The translations under genes were made by a program, and so were the position numbers. Positions 32,490 to 40,912 of a stretch of 64,000 bases of DNA are shown in pieces; position 1 is the first letter of the stretch; every line of letters begins with the position of its first letter. Below the pieces are notes generated by a model. The model made no database searches, was not told the origin of the DNA, and worked only from the letters and a program-made list of their open reading frames with translations. The stretch spans positions 1 through 64,000 of the forward strand of contig NZ_WJXB01000008.1 of NCBI RefSeq assembly GCF_009664975.1. The letters are read 5' to 3'. The DNA comes from Paenibacillus monticola (lineage in GTDB: Bacteria; Bacillota; Bacilli; Paenibacillales; Paenibacillaceae).

Positions 32490-33263
32490 GTGCAATTGGG
32501 AACAAAGCCAAAGTCAGGAGTAATGAGTAAATGGATTAAGACCAAGGTATTGATGCAGAGCTCGGAAATTTCGCCGCTGATTCCGGAGACAACAAGATTC
32601 ACTAAGTCCCATTTAAGAAATATGCTCCTTAAATACGGGATGGTCTATGTTAAACCGGAATGCGGTACCTATGGCAATGGAGTGATGAGGGTCGAACAGA
32701 CCAGAGAGCAGAGCAGGACAGCCTACAAGTATCAGAGCGGTACCAAGATTAAGAACTTTGAAGCCTTTGAAGCCTTCTATCAATCGCTAAAGAAATCGAC
32801 TCATGGACGCAGTTACCTGATCCAAAGAGGGATTTCTCTACTGAAGCACGGGGGCCAGCGTTTCGATATTCGTGTAATGGTCCAACTTAGTCCGCGTGGC
32901 AAATGGGAAACAACGGGCCTGATCGGTAGAGTAGCGGAGCGGGGCAAGATTGTTACTAACTATCATAGTGGTGGTAAACCCACTGCCGTTGAGAAGCTGT
33001 TAGCGCCCCATTTAAATTCTGCACAGCAGGCTGAGGTACTCCGAAATCTGGCTAAGCTTGGACGGGATGCCGGACGTTTCTATCACAAGAAATACCCAGG
33101 CTTTAAGCAAATTGGTGTGGATGTGGGATTGGACCGCTCCATGACTCCCTGGATTATTGAAGTGAATACCAATCCTGACCCGTACATCTTCAATCAGCTG
33201 GCCGATAAGAGCATGTACCGTAAAGTGATGTCTTACCGTCGAGCGCAGAATAAGAAGTCATAA
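32490..33263 (+). CDS. YheC/YheD-family ATP-grasp protein, spore coat associated
   Basis: 257 residues from GTG 32490; TTG 32496 or ATG 32523 are alternatives, since GGAGAGA lies very close to the GTG. ATP-grasp features: YGMVYVKPECGTYGNGVMRV, FDIRVMVQLSPRGKWETTGLIGR, GVDVGLDRSMTPWIIEVNTNPDP, the last being the metal-binding E-x-N motif. The family (B. subtilis YheC/YheD) is associated with endospore coat proteins but has no proven reaction; ATP-grasp enzymes usually form amide or similar bonds. The gene is divergent from the CotSA-like glycosyltransferase, with 175 bp between. Confidence 0.85.
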   Translation: MQLGTKPKSGVMSKWIKTKVLMQSSEISPLIPETTRFTKSHLRNMLLKYGMVYVKPECGTYGNGVMRVEQTREQSRTAYKYQSGTKIKNFEAFEAFYQSLKKSTHGRSYLIQRGISLLKHGGQRFDIRVMVQLSPRGKWETTGLIGRVAERGKIVTNYHSGGKPTAVEKLLAPHLNSAQQAEVLRNLAKLGRDAGRFYHKKYPGFKQIGVDVGLDRSMTPWIIEVNTNPDPYIFNQLADKSMYRKVMSYRRAQNKKS

Positions 33264-33265
33264 TT

Positions 33266-34087
33266 CTATAAGCCAATTTGCTTACTTGTAGTTGAAATGA
33301 CAATTGTAACTTTTTGCTCTAATTCAATGATTTTTTGTTTGCTTGCTGAGATCTGCCCATAACCGGACAAGAGTGAGGATAGGGATTGTGAGGTTAACGT
33401 TGGACTTTGCTTGCGAATAGCGGCTTTAAAATCACTCCAGTCGGCAGAAAGCCGTTTATTTAGTGAAGTGACTATACTTTTTTGAGACTTGATCGACGTT
33501 TGAGGACTTTCAATACCACTTAAGGTTTTACGAGCGGCGGCGATTTTTTTAGTGCGGGCATCTTTGGCTACCTTTAGCTGGGCTTGCTTGCCACGAATGT
33601 CTTCACGGGCTAGCTGAACTAGGATCTTCATGGCATCTCCTTGGGCGTTCAGCACGGTATTTAAGGTTTTGTCCTTGAGGCTTTTGGCAATGGTAATGCG
33701 GCGGCTAAGCGCACTGTATTGATCAAACAAGGGCTGATAGCGCTGCTTTGTATGGTTGACTGTTGTTTCCAGCCCGTTCACTTTGGAGGAGTCAATCTCC
33801 TTGATATGCTGACGTACGATAATCAAAGCCTGTTCATTATTGTAGTGCAGCGTCCGGATTTGTTCCTCCCGGCTGTCATATTGTACCTTTAGCGTGGATA
33901 AATCGCTGTAGAGTCCGTTTAACTTGACCCTTACAGAGCTCTCTGCACTTGCCGCAGTCAGATCAAAGGCCGCTTTAATAGATGGTGTTAATTCAATGCT
34001 AGACGAAGAAGCAAGGACTTGCACCCGGGATACCAGCATGAGCAGAACCGACAGCAACACCATGGTAATAGTCTTAGATTTAATCAT
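33266..34087 (-). CDS. Secreted coiled-coil protein of unknown function
   Basis: 273 residues from the ATG at 34087, chosen because GGGGAGGA lies 5 bp upstream; an upstream in-frame ATG at 34105 overlaps that site. Signal peptide of about 26 residues ending VLA-S. The mature protein is a long Lys/Gln-rich helix bundle with heptad patterns (ESSVRVKLNGLYSDLSTLK, TKKIAAARKTLSGIE) and no cysteine or enzyme motif. It has a clear promoter and a short leader with a terminator/antiterminator pair, so its expression is conditional. I do not recognise the family. Confidence 0.75.
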   Translation of the reverse strand: MIKSKTITMVLLSVLLMLVSRVQVLASSSSIELTPSIKAAFDLTAASAESSVRVKLNGLYSDLSTLKVQYDSREEQIRTLHYNNEQALIIVRQHIKEIDSSKVNGLETTVNHTKQRYQPLFDQYSALSRRITIAKSLKDKTLNTVLNAQGDAMKILVQLAREDIRGKQAQLKVAKDARTKKIAAARKTLSGIESPQTSIKSQKSIVTSLNKRLSADWSDFKAAIRKQSPTLTSQSLSSLLSGYGQISASKQKIIELEQKVTIVISTTSKQIGL

Positions 34088-34120
34088 TTCTATCCTCCCC
34101 TTCATTCATATCATCGCAAC

Positions 34121-34179
34121 AAAAAAAAGCACCCGCAGCAAAGGCAAAAAGCCTTTGTTACGGGTGCTTCCAGCGTAAC
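34121..34179 (-). promoter_or_regulatory. Leader terminator with competing antiterminator, secreted coiled-coil gene
   Basis: On the minus strand, 34167-34151 pairs with 34145-34129 (15 of 17 positions) and eight T follow (34128-34121), giving an intrinsic terminator in the 5' leader. The 5' neighbour GTTACG (34179-34174) can pair with CGTAAC (34162-34157), which lies inside the terminator's left arm. The leader is only about 75 nt from the predicted start, too short for most known riboswitch aptamers. Confidence 0.6.
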
Positions 34180-34204
34180 AGGTCACGAATAATATATTGC
34201 TTAT

Positions 34205-34233
34205 ACTATAATCCGACCTCGTATAATCGTCAA
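34205..34233 (-). promoter_or_regulatory. Sigma-A promoter of the secreted coiled-coil gene
   Basis: On the minus strand TTGACG (34228-34233), a 17-bp spacer and TATAGT (34205-34210). Transcription should start near 34198. Confidence 0.75.
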
Positions 34234-34381
34234 TATTTATAATTTTGATTGTTGAACTTTAATAGAGCATTTGCACATTTCTTTCCTTGTTTCTCTTAAC
34301 GTATACTGGGTTAAGATAATGAAAAGTTGAAGAGACTGCTTAAGTAATAAGTGGATCGCGCATGAAGGAGGCCTGGTAGAA

Positions 34382-37300
34382 GTGGATAACTTGGCAGAGA
34401 ACGATAGTATTCTGGATCAAGCGTTCATGAAGTCTCCGATGGGAATGGCTGTACTAACATCGGAAGGTGTATGGGTCAAGGTTAATCCTGCATTTTGCAA
34501 TATCATCGGTTATACGGAATCCGGGCTTCTTGGTGGTACTCTTTTCTGTGGGAAAGATAATCAGCAAGGTCAGCAGGGAGGCCTTACCTTTAAAGAGATA
34601 ATGGATGATCTACTGCGTTCTCCTGGTGTTAACAGCATAAAGGAACAACGCTTTATTAATCAGGCAGGACGTCCGGTATGGCTTTCACTTACTTTCTCAT
34701 TAGTTGAAACGGGCCAAGCCTTTACAAATATAATTGTGTATGCCCAGGACATTACAGACCACAAAATTGCCGATCAGCTAACGGTGGATAGCCGTGATCT
34801 GTACGATTTATTTATAAAAGATGATCAAAATATTATTTCGTTTACGCTGCCTGATGGGATCTTCAGCTTTATATCCCCTTCCAGCCTATCTTTGCTTGGA
34901 TATTCGCCGGAGGAGATGATCGGAACGAGCCGGCTGGATTATTACCACCCTGAAGACGTTGAAGAAATGAAGCATTCTGCCTTTATTTTGTCGAACGATA
35001 CCTTAGTCCGCCGTCTCCGACACAAGGAAGGCCACTATATATGGCTGGAGATTTCTTTTCATGTAATAAGAGGTAGGAATCTTGAAATTACACGTATTAT
35101 GGGCATCGGCCGTAACGTGACAGAGCGTCAGCAGATGGAGCAGCAATTGCGGGAGAGTGAACGTAATTTTAGACTAATGTCAGAGAATTCGCTGGATTTA
35201 ATCTCGCGAATTGCAATGGAGGATAGTCTTTTCTTGTACTGCTCTCCAGCGAGTCGAGCGCTGCTTGGTTATGAACCAGAGGAAATGCTTGGAACTAGCG
35301 CATACACTTACCTTCACCCGGATGACTTGATTATGCTGATCAAATTTATGGAACAAAGCGAACAATCCGGATTTATTCCGCCTATATCCTTCCGTTATCG
35401 CCGCAAGAACGGCACCTATATCTGGTTGGAGACGAACAGCCGTTATATTTATGATGAAGATGGCAATATCGTCGAGATTATTGCTGTCGCCCGAGATATT
35501 ACAGAGCGTAAGCAATTCGAGTCGAGGCTTCAAGAGAATGAACAGCGTTATAAATCGTTATTCGAATATAACCCCTCGGCTGTGTACTCTATGAATTTAC
35601 AAGGGGACTATTTAACGGCGAATGCTAATCTGGAGAAGTTGACCGGGTATTCTCTGGATGAACTAATTGGTATGTATTTTGGTCCTGTTGTGCATGAGAA
35701 GGATATGGTCAAGACACTGGATCATTTTAAGCTGGCAGCGCAAGGGCATCCGCAAAGCTACGATCTCACCCTCATTCATAAAAATGGAGATTCGGTGGAA
35801 ATTAATACCATCAATATTCCGATTATTGTGGACGGCCAAGTAGTAGGCGTATATGGAATTTCCCGAGATATTACAGAGTTCAGACGATATACTGAACAAA
35901 TTGAAAAGCTAGGCAATGATTATACGCTGATCTTAAACGCAGTATCAGAGGGCATATTCGGTCTCGATATTGAAGGTAAGGTGACTTTTATTAATCCGGC
36001 GGGAGCGAACATGCTGGACTTCGAGTATGACGAAATTATGGGTCGTCTCTATTTGAATCATATTCAACAGACTACACATAACGGTATTCATTACCGTCCG
36101 GAGGATTCGCCACTTATACAGGCCATTCAGGCTGGAAGCTCTTACCAGAGTAAAGATGCTGTTCTGTGGCGTAAAGATGGCGCCAGCTTTCTCGCTGAAT
36201 GTCAGGTTACCCCGCTGTTTGATAAAGGAGAGCGTATTGGTGCAGTCGTAGTGTTCCGCGATATAACGGACGAGAAAGAAATTATCCGGGCCAAAGAATC
36301 TGCGGAACAGGCCGACCAGACTAAATCTGAGTTTCTGGCCATTATGAGCCATGAGCTGCGGACACCCATGAACGGAATTATGGGTATGACAGATCTGTTG
36401 GCAGATACGAAATTAGATGAAGAACAGCGCGGGTATACGGATATTATTAGTCAGAGCAGTAATTCATTGCTGTATATTCTGAACGAGGTTCTGGATTTCA
36501 GTAAAATCGAGGCCGGTAAAATGACGCTTGTGCACGAACAGGTGGGTCTGCAAGCGGTATTAGAAAGTGTAACCGAATTATTCTCGGCAAAAGCGTTGGA
36601 AAAAAATATTCGGCTATCTTGCACCATTGCTGTCGACGTTCCCCTGCTGATTAGGGGGGATTCAGCGCGGCTGCGCCAAGTGCTGGTTAATCTTGTTAGC
36701 AATGCAGTCAAGTTCACAGAACAGGGCAACGTTTGCATTCACGTAGAAAAAGAGCCTTGGCCCTACATGAAGAAGCAGGCTTTAAAGTTTAATGTCAGAG
36801 ATACAGGGATCGGTATTCCAGCCGAGAAGCAGAATCTGTTGTTTCAGTCGTTCTCGCAGCTGCATCCGTCGCTTAACCGTAAGTATGGTGGAACAGGCTT
36901 AGGGCTTGCCATCTGCAAAAAGCTCGTGGAGCTTATGGGTGGAGCGATTGGAGTGGAGAGTAAGGAAGGTAAAGGCTCAAACTTTTATTTCTCATTGCCA
37001 GTCCATGCTGCAAGTAACTATGAGGACTGCGGAGAAGAGGTAACAGCTACGGCAGATATAATCATAGATAGAGACACTGATTTAGAAGTAGTCTTGCTTA
37101 AAGATAGCCTTCCTTCGCCTGCAGCCAAATATGGACCGCTGCGAATTCTAATTGCTGAGGATCATCCAATTAATCAAAAGCTACTACTGACAATATTGCA
37201 GAAGTGGGGGTATCAGGCAGACTTAGTGGAGAATGGGGAACAAGCACTGCAGGCGGTTCTGTTAGAGTCATATGACCTTGTGTTTATGGATCTGCAGATG

Positions 37301-37513
37301 CCGATAATGAGTGGAATTACGGCGGCCGCCCTAATCAGGGATAGTGTTCCGCAGGAACGCCAGCCCGTTATCGTCGCAGTGACAGCGTATGCTAGAAGTG
37401 AAGATCAAGAGCAATGTCTGGCAGTAGGGATGCAGGATTTTATCAGTAAGCCTTTTCTTGCCGCGGAGATTGAACGGATATTACAGCAGCGATGGGAGAA
37501 GATATCTATATGA
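34382..37513 (+). CDS. Multi-PAS hybrid histidine kinase with C-terminal receiver
   Basis: 1043 residues, soluble. About five consecutive PAS/PAC domains (roughly 8-125, 138-250, 260-378, 388-505 and 508-632), recognisable from repeated YTDEEMIG-like PAS and DITERK/DITEFR/DITDEK PAC ends. A HisKA domain follows with phospho-His 657 (MSHELRTPMNG), a HATPase domain with DTGIGIP and GGTGLGLAIC, and a receiver domain from about 915 with acceptor Asp 970 (VFMDLQMPIMSG) and a TAYAR/KPF end. GTG 34382 follows GAAGGAGG. No output domain, so it probably passes phosphate through a phosphotransfer protein, perhaps into sporulation control. The last 4 bp overlap the C39-like peptidase gene. Confidence 0.92.
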   Translation: MDNLAENDSILDQAFMKSPMGMAVLTSEGVWVKVNPAFCNIIGYTESGLLGGTLFCGKDNQQGQQGGLTFKEIMDDLLRSPGVNSIKEQRFINQAGRPVWLSLTFSLVETGQAFTNIIVYAQDITDHKIADQLTVDSRDLYDLFIKDDQNIISFTLPDGIFSFISPSSLSLLGYSPEEMIGTSRLDYYHPEDVEEMKHSAFILSNDTLVRRLRHKEGHYIWLEISFHVIRGRNLEITRIMGIGRNVTERQQMEQQLRESERNFRLMSENSLDLISRIAMEDSLFLYCSPASRALLGYEPEEMLGTSAYTYLHPDDLIMLIKFMEQSEQSGFIPPISFRYRRKNGTYIWLETNSRYIYDEDGNIVEIIAVARDITERKQFESRLQENEQRYKSLFEYNPSAVYSMNLQGDYLTANANLEKLTGYSLDELIGMYFGPVVHEKDMVKTLDHFKLAAQGHPQSYDLTLIHKNGDSVEINTINIPIIVDGQVVGVYGISRDITEFRRYTEQIEKLGNDYTLILNAVSEGIFGLDIEGKVTFINPAGANMLDFEYDEIMGRLYLNHIQQTTHNGIHYRPEDSPLIQAIQAGSSYQSKDAVLWRKDGASFLAECQVTPLFDKGERIGAVVVFRDITDEKEIIRAKESAEQADQTKSEFLAIMSHELRTPMNGIMGMTDLLADTKLDEEQRGYTDIISQSSNSLLYILNEVLDFSKIEAGKMTLVHEQVGLQAVLESVTELFSAKALEKNIRLSCTIAVDVPLLIRGDSARLRQVLVNLVSNAVKFTEQGNVCIHVEKEPWPYMKKQALKFNVRDTGIGIPAEKQNLLFQSFSQLHPSLNRKYGGTGLGLAICKKLVELMGGAIGVESKEGKGSNFYFSLPVHAASNYEDCGEEVTATADIIIDRDTDLEVVLLKDSLPSPAAKYGPLRILIAEDHPINQKLLLTILQKWGYQADLVENGEQALQAVLLESYDLVFMDLQMPIMSGITAAALIRDSVPQERQPVIVAVTAYARSEDQEQCLAVGMQDFISKPFLAAEIERILQQRWEKISI

Positions 37514-38139
37514 AACCTGGACAGTCCCATCATAAGCTGACCGTAGAACCTTACACGCAATGGGAATCCGGTGTGGCTTCACCCGCCTCTGCTTGCGGTC
37601 CAGCAACGATGGCGGCGTTAATGGAATATTGGAGTACTCGTCTGGGAAAGCATTTTATTAGCGGGAAAAGTCATTTTTATTCCAAAGCGGAGCATATTAA
37701 TCACATGTATAGTCAACACGGGGGAACTCCTTGGGGAATGAACGTGCACGGCTTTATAAGAGGAATCAAAGACTACATAGGAGCTTCTTCTGCACCGAAG
37801 GAACGGTACCAGCTTTCGCTAACTGCCTTCAATGATATGAACAGATACATAGCGGAAATTGATGCGGAGCGGCCGGTAGCTATCAAATTCGACAAGTGGT
37901 TCACTTTTCGCTGGAGAGGGAGATATGCTTACGATTATCATTGGGTGCTAGGAATAGGATATGAGACATCTGTGGAAGGCGCTGATCCTATCCTCATTGT
38001 TCTTGATAATGGTGTTAAGTATAAGGATGGAGGCTTTGCTCCCAGTAAAGAACGGCGCATCCCCTTTTCTGCTAATAAGGGCATCATTACGATGGTAGCT
38101 CTGAATATCATAGAAGCTAGGGAATTGAAGGGAAAATAA
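37510..38139 (+). CDS. C39-like cysteine peptidase-fold protein
   Basis: 209 residues from the ATG at 37510, which overlaps the kinase stop (ATGA); an upstream in-frame ATG at 37492 is possible. The papain-like triad is visible: Cys in ASACGPATMAALMEYW (near residue 28), His in DYHWVLGIGYE and Asp/Asn in VLDNGVKY. This fits the Peptidase_C39_2/BtrH-like group. No signal peptide, so it is cytoplasmic unless exported otherwise. Translational coupling to a hybrid kinase is unusual, suggesting that it modifies, activates or senses for the kinase. This is a guess from gene order. Confidence 0.75.
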   Translation: MKPGQSHHKLTVEPYTQWESGVASPASACGPATMAALMEYWSTRLGKHFISGKSHFYSKAEHINHMYSQHGGTPWGMNVHGFIRGIKDYIGASSAPKERYQLSLTAFNDMNRYIAEIDAERPVAIKFDKWFTFRWRGRYAYDYHWVLGIGYETSVEGADPILIVLDNGVKYKDGGFAPSKERRIPFSANKGIITMVALNIIEARELKGK

Positions 38140-38143
38140 TTAG

Positions 38144-38181
38144 TTCAAACGTTTGCACTGAAGATGGAATCCTATTATAAT
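38144..38181 (+). promoter_or_regulatory. Pullulanase promoter with cre-like site
   Basis: TTGCAC (38153-38158), a 17-bp spacer and TATAAT (38176-38181). The 14-bp TTCAAACGTTTGCA (38144-38157; reverse TGCAAACGTTTGAA) is close to the catabolite-responsive element consensus and covers the -35 box, so CcpA repression by glucose is likely. Confidence 0.75.
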
Positions 38182-38215
38182 TTCAGTTAATAAAGGGTAA
38201 AGGAGAGAGGTTTCT

Positions 38216-40174
38216 TTGTCTGTACAAAAGGAAATGAAAGACAAAATTTATTTTGGAGATCCGGCTGCTACTGGCGGTATTTCGGTATTCGATCAGGATT
38301 TTGACAACCTGTTCAGCTATGACGGAGAAGATCTTGGGGTGACCTATTCGAAAGCGCAATCCATATTCTGTTTATGGGCACCGACTGCACAGGAAGCAGA
38401 GGTCGCAATGTATGCCTCTTGGGAGGCAGAAAAAGCACATATAGTTCCTATGATCCGTGACGTTCGCGGGGCTTGGAGACTGACGGTTGACGGTGATTTG
38501 GAAGGCAAATATTATACATATCGGGTGCGTATCGGTGATAAATGGAACGAAGCGGTCGATCCTTATGTACGTGCCGTCGGAGTGAATGGGGATCGCGGCG
38601 TAATTATAGATTTGCGCAAGACGGACCCGCAGCGGTGGACTGAAGATAAACCACCTCTCGATAACGTGGTAGATGCCATTATTTATGAGCTTCATCTGCG
38701 TGATTTGTCCATTCATCCGGCAAGTGGCATTATCCATAAGGGGCAATATCTCGGTTTGGCTGAAGAGGGTACCCGTGGGCCTGAAGGAATTCTCACAGGT
38801 CTGGATCATATCGCTGCTCTCGGAGTTACCCATGTACAATTGCTGCCTATTTTCGATTATGCAACAGAAAGTGTTGATGAGACCAAGCTGGATGAGCCTC
38901 ACTACAACTGGGGATATGACCCGAAGAATTATAATGTTCCCGAGGGCTCTTATGCTACGGATCCTTATGTTCCGGGCCTACGGATTCAGGAGCTCAAAAC
39001 AATGGTCCAGGCCTTGCATGATCGGGGTTTGCGCGTCATTATGGATGTCGTCTATAACCATGTTTATGATGGCTACCTTATCAATTTTACGAAGCTCGTA
39101 CCTGGTTATTATTTGCGCTATAAGCGGGATGGGAGTCTCTCAAACGGCAGTAGTTGCGGTAACGACACCGCTACCGAGCATGTGATGATGTCCCGTTTTA
39201 TCGTGGAATCCGTCCTATATTGGGCGAGGGAGTATCATATCGATGGTTTTCGCTTTGATCTGATGGGACTTATGGATATTGACACAATGAAAGAAATCCG
39301 GCGCCGTCTGGACGAAGTCAATCCGTCGCTTATAACGATCGGAGAAGGTTGGATTATGGAGACAGAGTTGCCGATGGAACAGCTTGCGAATCAGACTAAT
39401 GCGGATGTGCTGCCAGGAATCGGACATTTTAATGATGGCTTTCGGGATGCGATTAAAGGAAATCTGTTTCTGTATGATCAGCCCGGCTTTATCGGCGGGA
39501 AATCTGGTCTGGAGCAGGCAGTGAAGACGGGAATCGCCGGAGGTATTGTTCACAGTCAAGAAATCGGCCAATTTGCTGACGAGCCACAACAATGTGTGAA
39601 CTATGTGGAGTGTCATGACAATCATACTCTCTGGGATAAAATTGTATTATCCAGCCAAGGACAGACAGAGAAACGGCGGCGCGCCATGCATAGACTTGCT
39701 TCGGCAATGGTATTGACGAGTCAGGGAATTCCTTTTCTCCATGCCGGTCAAGAATTTATGCGTACCAAAAAAGGTGTAGAGAACAGCTTCAAATCTTCAG
39801 CTGAGCTCAACTGTATGGATTGGGAACGATGCGCCGTTCACAAGAACGATGTCGACTATATGAAACAGCTGATTTCGCTGCGCAAAGCCCATTCGGCTTT
39901 CCGCCTGCGCAATGCCGAAGATATCCGCAAGCATCTAATATTTGAGAAGGCACCTGCTGGTGCGGTAGCGTATACACTTCGGAACCATGCCGGAGGCGAC
40001 CCCGCGCAATCCATATATGTTCTTTATAACGCTAACCTTGACCTGACTACACTTGATTTGCCACAGTTGGGTGAATGGAAGATATTGTTCGGCAAAGAGC
40101 TCGTGCAGAAGCTGGATGGTGGGAAAGTTGCGGCCTCCGGCATTGGGATGATCGTTTTGGCTGTGCAGCCATAG
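38216..40174 (+). CDS. pulA: Type I pullulanase
   Basis: 652 residues. It hydrolyses alpha-1,6 branches of pullulan, glycogen and limit dextrins. An N-terminal CBM48-type domain (about 45-145, FCLWAPTAQEAEVAMY) is followed by the GH13 barrel with YELHLRDLSIH, the pullulanase signature YNWGYDPKNY, MDVVYNHVYD, GFRFDLMGL (nucleophile Asp), TIGEGWIM (acid Glu) and CHDNHTLWD, then a C-terminal beta domain. No signal peptide, so it is intracellular, as in glycogen or maltodextrin use. The TTG at 38216 follows AAAGGAGAGAGG. Single-gene transcript with a cre-controlled promoter. Confidence 0.95.
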   Translation: MSVQKEMKDKIYFGDPAATGGISVFDQDFDNLFSYDGEDLGVTYSKAQSIFCLWAPTAQEAEVAMYASWEAEKAHIVPMIRDVRGAWRLTVDGDLEGKYYTYRVRIGDKWNEAVDPYVRAVGVNGDRGVIIDLRKTDPQRWTEDKPPLDNVVDAIIYELHLRDLSIHPASGIIHKGQYLGLAEEGTRGPEGILTGLDHIAALGVTHVQLLPIFDYATESVDETKLDEPHYNWGYDPKNYNVPEGSYATDPYVPGLRIQELKTMVQALHDRGLRVIMDVVYNHVYDGYLINFTKLVPGYYLRYKRDGSLSNGSSCGNDTATEHVMMSRFIVESVLYWAREYHIDGFRFDLMGLMDIDTMKEIRRRLDEVNPSLITIGEGWIMETELPMEQLANQTNADVLPGIGHFNDGFRDAIKGNLFLYDQPGFIGGKSGLEQAVKTGIAGGIVHSQEIGQFADEPQQCVNYVECHDNHTLWDKIVLSSQGQTEKRRRAMHRLASAMVLTSQGIPFLHAGQEFMRTKKGVENSFKSSAELNCMDWERCAVHKNDVDYMKQLISLRKAHSAFRLRNAEDIRKHLIFEKAPAGAVAYTLRNHAGGDPAQSIYVLYNANLDLTTLDLPQLGEWKILFGKELVQKLDGGKVAASGIGMIVLAVQP

Positions 40175-40212
40175 TCTCATCCAGGTTCTAATCCAGGTTC
40201 TAATCTATAACA

Positions 40213-40383
40213 CTATTGGCAAACTGCTTTTTTACAATAGTATTGATTTAATAGTTCATCCAGTATTTTCGATTGCTCAATGACCTTGGGGTGGCTAAGC
40301 ACACCGTACCTTTTCTGAGTTCGGTACAGCTTCTGCCGGGCTCTCTCTACGGAAAGCAAAATCACACCTTGAGTATTCTGCAT
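40213..40383 (-). CDS. Spo0E-family aspartyl-phosphate phosphatase, 56 residues
   Basis: Reading from the ATG at 40383 to TAG at 40213. The start is MQNTQGVILLSVERARQKLYR, and the C-terminal half carries IEQSKILDELLNQYY, matching the Spo0E signature S-x-x-LD. AGGAGG lies 6 bp upstream of the ATG. These small two-helix proteins dephosphorylate Spo0A-P and so delay sporulation. It is the last gene of a leftward locus with an HTH-TPR receptor and two signal-peptide genes, so peptide sensing may set phosphatase expression. A terminator (40504-40538) separates it from the nearer peptide gene. It is easily missed because of its size. Confidence 0.85.
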   Translation of the reverse strand: MQNTQGVILLSVERARQKLYRTQKRYGVLSHPKVIEQSKILDELLNQYYCKKAVCQ

Positions 40384-40503
40384 GGCACAACCTCCTATGT
40401 GTCATATTTTAGAATAAAGTGACAAAAAATAGGATTTGAGATGATCTGCGGCGAAAAAAAAGAGCAACGCTATAAGCGCAGCTTCTGACTGATTTGCAAT
40501 TCG

Positions 40504-40538
40504 CAAAAAAGGCGTTCCTGGATCACTCCAGGAACGCC
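40504..40538 (-). terminator. Terminator after the outer pro-peptide gene
   Basis: AGGCGTTCCTGG (40509-40520) and CCAGGAACGCCT (40527-40538) form a perfect 12-bp stem. On the minus strand six T follow (40509-40504). Confidence 0.85.
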
Positions 40539-40565
40539 TCTCCTTTAATTGCCATCAGGTTATTC

Positions 40566-40706
40566 TTAGCTTCCAAAACCATGATTCATGGGGCTTATTA
40601 TTACAACCGGTTCTTTGGTGCTATATGATACGCCTGGAATAATTGGGGCAGCGACAGCCCCTACGATACTACATGTAGCGAGTAGAAAAACCAATTTTCT
40701 TTTCAT
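40566..40706 (-). CDS. Phr/AloP-like secreted pro-peptide (outer copy)
   Basis: 46 residues: a signal-like N-terminus (MKRKLVFLLATCSIVGAVAA), a short linker (PIIPGVSYST) and a C-terminus KEPVVIISPMNHGFGS. RBS GAGAGGTG lies upstream of the ATG at 40706. The paralogue at 40913-41053 is identical in the first 17 residues and differs at eight positions in total, three of them in the last 11 residues. This is the layout of export-processing-reimport quorum peptides (Rap-Phr, AloR-AloP). The mature signal is probably within the last 5-10 residues (HGFGS end). It is too short for ordinary gene finders and lies between the receptor and spo0E-like genes on the same strand. Confidence 0.8.
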   Translation of the reverse strand: MKRKLVFLLATCSIVGAVAAPIIPGVSYSTKEPVVIISPMNHGFGS

Positions 40707-40761
40707 TTAATGTTTGCACCTCTCTGATTAGAATTTTAAATCTAAGCAAAGTCACATCTAA

Positions 40762-40843
40762 TATTACTCTGCGTGGTACAACCTCCTATATGTAATATAT
40801 TAGAATAAGGTGACAAAAAATAGGATTTTAGATAATCTGCGGG
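40762..40843 (-). pseudogene. Remnant of a spo0E-like gene start and its leader (duplicated segment)
   Basis: This stretch matches 40373-40452, the start and leader of the intact spo0E-like gene: ACAACCTCCTAT (reverse AGGAGGTTGT), AGAATAA.GTGACAAAAAATAGGATTT and ATCTGCGG are shared. Here the initiator ATG has become ACG (CGTGG instead of CATGG on the plus strand) and the coding part beyond it is gone. It marks a tandem duplication of a peptide-gene plus spo0E-start unit. Confidence 0.75.
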
Positions 40844-40851
40844 AATGAAAG

Positions 40852-40881
40852 AGGCGCTCCTGGATCACTCCAGGAACGCCT
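40852..40881 (-). terminator. Decayed terminator hairpin after the inner pro-peptide gene
   Basis: AGGCGCTCCTGG (40852-40863) / CCAGGAACGCCT (40870-40881) repeats the outer terminator stem. The T-run has been lost: the minus strand reads CTCTTTCATTCCC after the stem. Read-through into the outer peptide gene is therefore likely. Confidence 0.6.
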
Positions 40882-40912
40882 CTCATTTAATCGAGTGCCA
40901 TCAGGTTGTTCT

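Noticed and set aside
40179..40202. Two tandem copies of ATCCAGGTTCTA after the pullulanase gene
   Set aside because: Only two 12-bp units with no spacer. Too short for a CRISPR or regulatory array, probably slippage.
40762..40843. Second functional Spo0E-like gene
   Set aside because: The start codon is mutated and no coding frame follows the ribosome binding site.
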